Under the pieces are notes generated by a model. The model was not told the origin of the DNA. It made no database searches and saw nothing but the letters and a program-made list of their open reading frames with translations. DNA of 44,749 bases from positions 1 to 44,749 of the forward strand of contig NZ_JAHDTH010000009.1 in the NCBI RefSeq assembly GCF_018531445.1. Reading direction: 5' to 3'. The position numbers and the translations under genes were made by a program. This document shows, piece by piece, positions 39,514 through 44,749 of this stretch; within the stretch, counting starts at the first letter, position 1, and every line of letters starts with the position of its first letter. The stretch is from Pseudonocardia lacus (GTDB lineage: Bacteria; Actinomycetota; Actinomycetes; Mycobacteriales; Pseudonocardiaceae).

Positions 39514-41181
39514 TCATCGCAGATCCGCCTCCTCGGCGCGCAGCACCCACTGCGCGAACCGCTCGCCATCGGTGCGCTGCTCGACGAACCGGCGCACGAG
39601 CCGGTCGACGTACTCGCCGAGCTCGGCGCTGGTGACCTTGAGCCCGCGCAGCTTGCGCCCGAACCCGGCGTCGAGCCCGAGCCCGCCGCCCAGGTGCACC
39701 TGGAAGCCCTCGACCTGGTTGCCCTCGGCGTCGGTGACGATCTGGCCCTTGAGCCCGATGTCGGCGACCTGGGTGCGCGCGCAGGAGTTCGGGCAGCCGT
39801 TGAGGTGGATCGAGATCGGCACGTCCGGGTGCACGTCGGCCAGGCGCTTCTCCAGGTCGTCGACCAGGCGGATGGCCCGCTCCTTGGTCTCGACGATGGC
39901 CAGCTTGCAGTACTCGATGCCGGTGCAGGCCATGGTCGCGCGCCGCCACGGCGACGGCTCGGCCTGCAGGCCCAGCGTGTTGAGCCGGGCGACGAGCGCC
40001 TCGACGTGCTCGTCGGCCACGTCCAGCACGACGATCTTCTGCTGGGCGGTGAGCCGCACCCGGCCGGAACCGGCCGCCTCCGCGGCGTCGGCCAGCTCGA
40101 TCAGGGTGGTGCCGGAGACCCGGCCCGACGCGGGCGCGACGCCGACGTAGTTGCGCCCGTCGGTCTGCTTGTGCACGCCGACGTGGTCGATCGGGACCTC
40201 GGGGATCGCCGGCGCGGGACCGTCGGCCAGCGGGCGGCCGAGGTACTCCTCCTCCAGCACGCGGCGGAACTCCGCGGCGCCCCAGTCGGCGATCAGGAAC
40301 TTGATCCGGGCCCGGTGGCGCAGCCGCCGGTAGCCGTAGTCCCGGAAGATCGAGATGATCCCGGCCCAGACGTCGGGGATGTCCTCAAGCGGCACCCAGG
40401 TGCCGAGCCGCTGGGCGATCTTCGGGTTGGTGGACAGCCCGCCGCCGACCCACACGTCGAAGCCGGGGCCGTGCTCGGGGTGCTCGACGCCGATGAACGA
40501 GACGTCGTTGACCTCGTGGGCCACGTCCTGCTGCCAGGAGATGGCGGTCTTGAACTTGCGCGGCAGGTTGGAGAACTCCGGGCTGCCGATGTAGCGGTCG
40601 AGGATGGTGTCGATCGCCCACGTCGGGTCGACCTTCTCGGCGGCGGAGATGCCGGCCACCGGCGAGCCGAGGATGACCCGGGGGGTGTCGCCGCAGGCCT
40701 CCGTGGTGAGCAGGCCCAGCCCCTCCAGCTTCGCCCAGATCGCCGGCATCGACTCGATCTCGATCCAGTGGTACTGGATGTTCTGCCGGTCGGTGACGTC
40801 GGCGGTGTCGCGGGCGTGGTCGCGCGAGATCTCGCCGACCGCGCGCAGCTGCTCGGTGGTCAGCGCGCCACCGTCGATGCGGACCCGCAGCATGAAGTAG
40901 CGGTCGTCGAGCTCCTCGGGCTCCAGCGCCGCGGTGCGGCCGCCGTCGATGCCCGGCTTGCGCTGGGTGTAGAGGCCCCACCAGCGCATCCGCCCGCGCA
41001 GGTCGGCGGGGTCGATCGAGTCGAAGCCGCGCTTGGCGTAGATGTTCTCGATGCGCGCGCGGACGTTGAGCCCGTCGTCGTCCTTCTTGGTGCGCTCGTT
41101 GGGGTTCAGCGGCTCGCGGTGGCCGAGCTTCCACTGGCCCTCGCCGCGCTTGCGCTTGACCGGCTGGGTGCTGGGGGGCAA
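39514..41181 (-). CDS. Assimilatory ferredoxin-type sulfite/nitrite reductase
   Basis: This 555-residue sirohaem and 4Fe-4S enzyme performs the six-electron reduction of sulfite to sulfide. The cluster/sirohaem ligands are Cys419 and Cys425 (ACTGIEYCKLA) and Cys463 and Cys467 (NGCPNSCARTQ). Two ferredoxin-like/sirohaem repeats are seen, with RMRWWGLYTQRKPG and DVTDRQNIQYHWIEIESMP near the N-terminus, as in mycobacterial NirA/SirA. Context with cysH-cysD-cysN makes sulfite the substrate. The start is a TTG at 41181 behind GGAGG (41187-41191). A leader peptide ends 100 bases upstream. Confidence 0.93.
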   Translation of the reverse strand: MPPSTQPVKRKRGEGQWKLGHREPLNPNERTKKDDDGLNVRARIENIYAKRGFDSIDPADLRGRMRWWGLYTQRKPGIDGGRTAALEPEELDDRYFMLRVRIDGGALTTEQLRAVGEISRDHARDTADVTDRQNIQYHWIEIESMPAIWAKLEGLGLLTTEACGDTPRVILGSPVAGISAAEKVDPTWAIDTILDRYIGSPEFSNLPRKFKTAISWQQDVAHEVNDVSFIGVEHPEHGPGFDVWVGGGLSTNPKIAQRLGTWVPLEDIPDVWAGIISIFRDYGYRRLRHRARIKFLIADWGAAEFRRVLEEEYLGRPLADGPAPAIPEVPIDHVGVHKQTDGRNYVGVAPASGRVSGTTLIELADAAEAAGSGRVRLTAQQKIVVLDVADEHVEALVARLNTLGLQAEPSPWRRATMACTGIEYCKLAIVETKERAIRLVDDLEKRLADVHPDVPISIHLNGCPNSCARTQVADIGLKGQIVTDAEGNQVEGFQVHLGGGLGLDAGFGRKLRGLKVTSAELGEYVDRLVRRFVEQRTDGERFAQWVLRAEEADLR

Positions 41182-41183
41182 GG

Positions 41184-41209
41184 GTGCCTCCGGTTGGCGT
41201 GCGGCACGC
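41184..41209 (-). promoter_or_regulatory. Mutually exclusive hairpins at the sulfite reductase ribosome site
   Basis: On the minus strand GTGCC (41203-41207) can pair with GGCAC (41184-41188), enclosing and partly including the Shine-Dalgarno GGAGG (41187-41191). The same bases can instead form GCGTG-CCG-CACGC (41197-41209), which frees the ribosome site. Such a switch fits control by the upstream leader, but no direct pairing with the leader's Cys codon is evident here. Confidence 0.35.
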
Positions 41210-41281
41210 GACGGCGCGCGGCCGGGGCCGGGTTGTGGTGGGGGTGTCGGCTGGGCGGGAAGGGGGCGCGGTGATCGAGCC

Positions 41282-41362
41282 CTAGCGCCGACAGAGCGCG
41301 CTGCTGACCCGGTGCAGGTCGACGTGGCGACGGGCCACGAGACGCAGGGTGAGCGCGGACAT
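41282..41362 (-). CDS. RRHVDL-type leader peptide of the sulfite reductase operon
   Basis: This 26-residue peptide begins MSALTLRL, has core VARRHVDLHRVSSALC and ends in two arginines before TAG. It is the most typical of the three leaders here, and closely resembles peptides annotated in streptomycetes ahead of sulfur-assimilation genes. The single Cys codon is three before the stop. No Shine-Dalgarno precedes ATG 41362. CACGCT ends seven bases upstream and may be a weak -10, implying a leaderless message. It is 100 bases ahead of the sulfite reductase start. Confidence 0.85.
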   Translation of the reverse strand: MSALTLRLVARRHVDLHRVSSALCRR

Positions 41363-41432
41363 GGGCCCCAGCGTGCCACCTGTCCGGTCATCGATCCACG
41401 GGCGTCCGCATGCTGGGAGCCGATTCACACGC
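41363..41432. promoter_or_regulatory. Promoter gap of the sulfite reductase operon
   Basis: These 70 bases lie between the kinase stop and the leader peptide ATG, both on the minus strand. They must hold the operon promoter unless transcription reads through from the kinase. GTGGATCGATGACC and a weak CACGCT -10-like hexamer are the only candidates I can name. Confidence 0.3.
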
Positions 41433-43667
41433 CTACCCGGCCGGGGGCCCGGGAAGGCTCAGCGAGCACAGCGCCGGGCCGTCGTTGTAGACGGCCAGGT
41501 AGAGGGCGCTGCCGTCGGTGTCCAGGTTCTCCGCGCCGCGCACCCCGTCGGCCTCGCCGACCGCGCGGACCACCGTCCCGCTGGAGGGCTCCAGCGAGAC
41601 GACGCCGTCGTCGTCGGCGACGTGGAACAGGCCGCCGGCCAGCACCGGCCACGTGCCGGAGTCGGTGTTCACCGGGCGGCTCCACAGCGTGCGGCCGCTG
41701 TCGATGTCGATGCCGAGCACCTCGGCCGCGGTGCTCGTGCCGACCACCCGGCCGGCGAACACCGGGCCACCGGAACCGGCGGCGGCCTTCCAGACCACGG
41801 CGCCGTCGGCGGCGCCCAACGCGTACAGGGTGTCGTCGACGGCGGACAGGTAGACCCGGTCGTCGGCGAGCAGCGGCGTCGTGCTCTCCCCGATCCCCTC
41901 GTCGATCGGTCGCGACCACACCGGCTGGCCGGTGCGCCCGTCGAGCGCGAAGAGGGTGTCGCGGTCGGCGAGGTAGACCCGTCCGCCCGCGGTGACGGGG
42001 CGCGAGTACGCGCCTTCTCCGACCTTCTCGGTGACCCGCGTCCGCCAGCGCGCCACGCCGGACGCGACGTCGACGCCGTAGGCGTAGCCCGCGTCGTCGG
42101 CCGAGTACGCGGCGTCGCCGTCCACCGCGACGCCGTACGCCCGGGTGCCGCCGAGCTCGGTCCGCCACAGCCGGGCGCCGTCGCGGGCGCCGAACGCGTG
42201 GACCGCGGCGGGACCCCCGTCCTCGCGGCCGACCAGCACGACCCGCCCCGCCCCGCCGACCGGGGCCGCCGGGTACGCCGTGAGGGTCTCGATCTCCGCG
42301 TTCCACAGCGGGGCGCCGCCGGCCAGGTCGATCGCGACGACGTCGTCGGCCAGGGCGCCGGGGAACCCCACGCAGACCCCGTCGACGGCGTTGAGCGCCG
42401 CTCCCGAGCTGATCCGCACGTTGCTGGACCAGCGCCGGCTCCCGTCGGCGGTGCTCCTGGACTCGAGGTTGCCCTCGGTGTCCTCGGCGAGCAGGACCCC
42501 GTCGAGCAGCCACGGACCCGACGCGAGCCAGGCCTGCTGGGAGGGGAGCAGCCAGCGCACCGGACCGCTCGTCCCGGGGGCGCGGTCGCGCAGGAGCACG
42601 AAGCCGACGGTGCCGAGGACCGCGGCGCCGGCGACGCCGCCGAGGAGCGCGCGCCGGGACAGCGTCCGGCGCTCCGGGCGCGGCGGGGTCAGCGGCTGCG
42701 TCGGCAGGGCGGAGAGCATGTCGGAGACGGGGTCGGGGGGCGCCGCCACCCGCCGCGGGGCCGCCATCAGCCGGGGCAGCTCCGCTGCTGCGCGGTCGAT
42801 CTCGTCGGCGATCGGGTCCGGCAGCCACCGCGTGCCGTCGAGCGCTTCCCCCGTCGTCGCGACCGCGTCCGACGACCAGGCCGCCACCAGCTCGGACGTC
42901 GCCGGGCGCCGGGCCGGGTCCTTGTCCAGGCAGGCCGCCAGCTCGGCCAGCAGGGCCGGGTCGGCCACCGCGTCCAGCACCGGGGCCCCGCTGACGCTGC
43001 GCATGAGCAGTTCGTGGCTGCTCCCGCGCCCGAACGGCCCCACCCCGGTCAGCGCGTGCACGAGCAGCGCCCCGAGCGCGAACACGTCGGCCGGTGCCCC
43101 GGCGTCGGCCCCGGTGATCTGCTCCGGGGCCAGGTAGCCGGGGGTGCCGATGACGACGCCGGTGCCGGTCAGCGTGGCGAAGTCGGCGGCCCTCGCGATC
43201 CCGAAGTCGATCACCCGCGGCCCGGTCGAGGTGAGCAGCACGTTCGCCGGCTTCAGGTCGCGGTGCACGACGCCCGCCGCGTGGATGGCGCCCAGCGCCT
43301 CGGCGAGGGCGGCGCCCAGCGCCCGCACGGCGGCCGCCGGCAGCGGGCCGTGCCGGGCCACCGCGTCGTCGAGCGGGAGGCCGGGCAGGTAGGCCGTGGC
43401 CAGCCAGGGCGTCGCCGCGTCCGGGTCGGCGTCGAGCAGCGGCGCGGTGTAGGCACCGGTGACCCGGCGCGCGGCCGCGACCTCCCGGCCGAACCGGGCC
43501 CGGAACTCCCGGTCGGCGGCCAGGTTCTCGTGCACGACCTTCACCGCGACCGGTCGGCCGGCCCGGCTGCGCGCCAGGTAGACCTGGCCCATCCCGCCCG
43601 CGCCGAGGCGGGCGAGCAGCGTGTGGGGCCCGACCCGGTCGGGGTCGTCGGGCAGCAGCGGATCCAC
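41433..43667 (-). CDS. Ser/Thr protein kinase with extracytoplasmic PQQ-type propeller
   Basis: This is a 744-residue membrane kinase. The N-terminal kinase domain has the P-loop LGAGGMGQVYLARS, Lys43, catalytic HRDLKPANVLL (Asp137), DFG at 154-156 and GTPGYLAPEQ; all catalytic residues are present. A Pro-rich linker leads to one helix at about residues 340-359 (ALLGGVAGAAVLGTVGFVLL). From ~375 onward come repeated PQQ-enzyme-like beta-propeller blades (VYLADRDTLFALDGRTGQPV, VYLSAVDDTLYALGAADGAV). The propeller probably senses or binds an extracellular ligand and signals inward. GTG 43667 starts three bases after the stop of the upstream propeller gene, so the two form an operon. Confidence 0.9.
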   Translation of the reverse strand: MDPLLPDDPDRVGPHTLLARLGAGGMGQVYLARSRAGRPVAVKVVHENLAADREFRARFGREVAAARRVTGAYTAPLLDADPDAATPWLATAYLPGLPLDDAVARHGPLPAAAVRALGAALAEALGAIHAAGVVHRDLKPANVLLTSTGPRVIDFGIARAADFATLTGTGVVIGTPGYLAPEQITGADAGAPADVFALGALLVHALTGVGPFGRGSSHELLMRSVSGAPVLDAVADPALLAELAACLDKDPARRPATSELVAAWSSDAVATTGEALDGTRWLPDPIADEIDRAAAELPRLMAAPRRVAAPPDPVSDMLSALPTQPLTPPRPERRTLSRRALLGGVAGAAVLGTVGFVLLRDRAPGTSGPVRWLLPSQQAWLASGPWLLDGVLLAEDTEGNLESRSTADGSRRWSSNVRISSGAALNAVDGVCVGFPGALADDVVAIDLAGGAPLWNAEIETLTAYPAAPVGGAGRVVLVGREDGGPAAVHAFGARDGARLWRTELGGTRAYGVAVDGDAAYSADDAGYAYGVDVASGVARWRTRVTEKVGEGAYSRPVTAGGRVYLADRDTLFALDGRTGQPVWSRPIDEGIGESTTPLLADDRVYLSAVDDTLYALGAADGAVVWKAAAGSGGPVFAGRVVGTSTAAEVLGIDIDSGRTLWSRPVNTDSGTWPVLAGGLFHVADDDGVVSLEPSSGTVVRAVGEADGVRGAENLDTDGSALYLAVYNDGPALCSLSLPGPPAG

Positions 43668-43670
43668 CGG

Positions 43671-44749
43671 CTACCCCGGCGCCTGCGCGTCGCCACCGGC
43701 CACGTCGAGCGCGAAGAACGCGCCGTCGGCGTCGGCGAAGTAGACGCTGTCGTCGGTCACGGCCGGCCGGGGGCGTTCGTCGAAGTAGCCGCCGCCGTCG
43801 AGCGGGTCGGCGGGGGCGTCGGCGGCGTCGAAGCGCCACTGCGGGCGCCCGCTCACCGCGTCGACCGCGTGGACGACGTGGTAGCCCGCGACGACGGCCC
43901 GCCCGTCCCGCACGACCGGCGGGCTGCTCGCGCCCGCCGCGACCTGCCACCCCACCGACCTGCCCGCCAGGTCCACCATCACCAGGTTGCCCGTCCCGTC
44001 GCAGAAGTAGATCCTCCCCGGCCCGGCGTCCAGCCACGGCGGGCCGCGCAGCTCGTCGGGGCTCGCGCCCGCCGTCCACAGGGCGGCGCCGGTCGCCAGG
44101 TCGAACGCGTGCACGGCGCCCGTCGCGTCGCCGCAGTAGGCGGTGCCGGCGGCCGCCGCGGCCGGGCCCGGCTCGGGGAGGGCGCCGCTCCAGCGCTGCG
44201 ACCCGCTGCGCGCGTCGAGCGCCAGGAGGGCGTCCGCCGTGGACACCAGCACGGTGTCGCCGCTGACGTGCACGGGGTTGCGGCGCCGCACCGGGACCGT
44301 GCGGGTCCACCGCCGCGAGCCGGTGCCCGCGTCGAGCGCGACGACGTCGCCGGTGTCCGACGAGTCGTCGGCGGGGACGCCGAGCGCGTACACACCGCCA
44401 CCGGCGACCACCGGGTCGGTGTCGGTGAAGTCGCCGACGCGCCGCCGCCAGCGCAGGTCGCCGGTCGCCGCGTCCAGCGCGTAGACGTGGCCGTCGGCGT
44501 TGGCGGCGACGAGCGTGGCGCCGTCGAGGGCGAGGGCGGCGCGGAACTCGCCGTCGCCCGGGGTGCTCCAGCGCGGCTCGCCCGTGCCGACGTCCAGGGC
44601 CCGGACGGTCCGCAGGTCGCCCACGTACACCAGGTCGGGGCCGGCGACGGGTCCCGCTCCGATGTACTCCAGCTGCGCCCGCCAGCGCAGCCGGCCGGTC
44701 CGCGGGCCGGCGACGGCCGCGGGCGCCGGGCTCGGGGTGGGGGAGGGCG
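43671..44749 (-). CDS. PQQ-like beta-propeller repeat protein, N-terminus cut by window
   Basis: About 358 residues are visible and the frame remains open at the window edge, so the start is missing. The visible part begins with a Ser/Pro/Ala-rich linker (SPTPSPAPAAV), suggesting an exported or membrane-anchored protein with its signal outside the window. Propeller blades follow: LVYVGDLRTVRALDVGTGEP, HVYALDAATGDLRWRRRV, LLALDARSGSQRWSGALP, HAFDLATGAALWTAGASP, VVHAVDAVSGRPQWRFDA. The blades resemble those of the adjoining kinase. It may bind the same ligand or present it. A catalytic domain upstream, perhaps another kinase, cannot be excluded. Confidence 0.85.
   Translation of the reverse strand, partial: PSPTPSPAPAAVAGPRTGRLRWRAQLEYIGAGPVAGPDLVYVGDLRTVRALDVGTGEPRWSTPGDGEFRAALALDGATLVAANADGHVYALDAATGDLRWRRRVGDFTDTDPVVAGGGVYALGVPADDSSDTGDVVALDAGTGSRRWTRTVPVRRRNPVHVSGDTVLVSTADALLALDARSGSQRWSGALPEPGPAAAAAGTAYCGDATGAVHAFDLATGAALWTAGASPDELRGPPWLDAGPGRIYFCDGTGNLVMVDLAGRSVGWQVAAGASSPPVVRDGRAVVAGYHVVHAVDAVSGRPQWRFDAADAPADPLDGGGYFDERPRPAVTDDSVYFADADGAFFALDVAGGDAQAPG

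Overview
The window is about 44.7 kb of very GC-rich DNA. It has heavy GC-biased third codon positions, many GTG and TTG starts, and many 1-4 base stop/start overlaps. It carries an F420-type luciferase-like oxidoreductase, actinobacterial sulfate-assimilation genes, a PASTA-less serine/threonine kinase and the RRHVDL-type leader peptides typical of actinomycetes. This points to an actinobacterium, probably of the Pseudonocardiales or a nearby order; the genus is inferred, not proven. The first ~140 bases are homopolymer runs and a 41-base tandem duplication, which looks like a contig edge.

Layout. (1) 310-2369: a flavin monooxygenase of the alkanesulfonate type (minus) behind a leader peptide, and a divergent N-formylglutamate amidohydrolase-like gene. 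(2) 2364-31503: one large surface-polysaccharide locus. It opens with a divergent RmlC-like epimerase and a C-methyltransferase-like gene. A long plus-strand operon follows (4312-17372): initiating sugar-phosphate transferase, class III aminotransferase, AlgD-like nucleotide-sugar dehydrogenase, GT4, AsnB-type amidotransferase, bi-domain oxidoreductase, heparinase II/III and a second GT4. A convergent minus operon (17339-21767) encodes a flippase, a GT2, and a pyruvyltransferase fused to a methyltransferase. Next come a PAP2 phosphatase, a plus-strand Wzz-like / Wzy-like / secreted beta-helix operon (22710-27394), and a minus-strand run of four sugar-modifying genes (27438-31503: cytidylyltransferase-like, SDR, PIG-L, C-methyltransferase). 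Together these are most of the parts of a Wzx/Wzy-type pathway for a polymer that probably contains uronic acid, amidated uronic acid, pyruvate and methyl decorations. (3) 31712-41362: sulfur- and redox-related genes. These are a FAD/NAD(P)-binding protein behind a second leader peptide, an F420-type oxidoreductase, a TauE/SafE exporter, and the assimilatory sulfate operon leader-sir-(55-residue zinc-ribbon protein)-cysH-cysD-cysN. (4) 41433-end: a membrane Ser/Thr kinase with an extracytoplasmic PQQ-type propeller, and a second propeller protein cut off by the window edge.

The most interesting observation is three short leader peptides sharing an RRHVD(L/F)xR core, at 1452-1532 (minus), 31712-31774 (plus) and 41282-41362 (minus). 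Each lies just upstream of a different operon: a flavin monooxygenase, the FAD/NAD(P)-binding protein and the sulfite-reductase operon. At the first two, bases at the 3' end of the leader are complementary to the Shine-Dalgarno region of the next gene. This suggests translational attenuation coupling all three to cysteine/sulfur status and puts the otherwise uncharacterised FAD/NAD(P)-binding protein in that regulon. Other points are an in-frame pyruvyltransferase-methyltransferase fusion with a strong internal ribosome site, degenerate paralogues (a methyltransferase and a Wzz-linked pseudo-kinase), an 11-bp phased tandem repeat between the TauE and cysN genes, and a 67-bp near-perfect palindrome.
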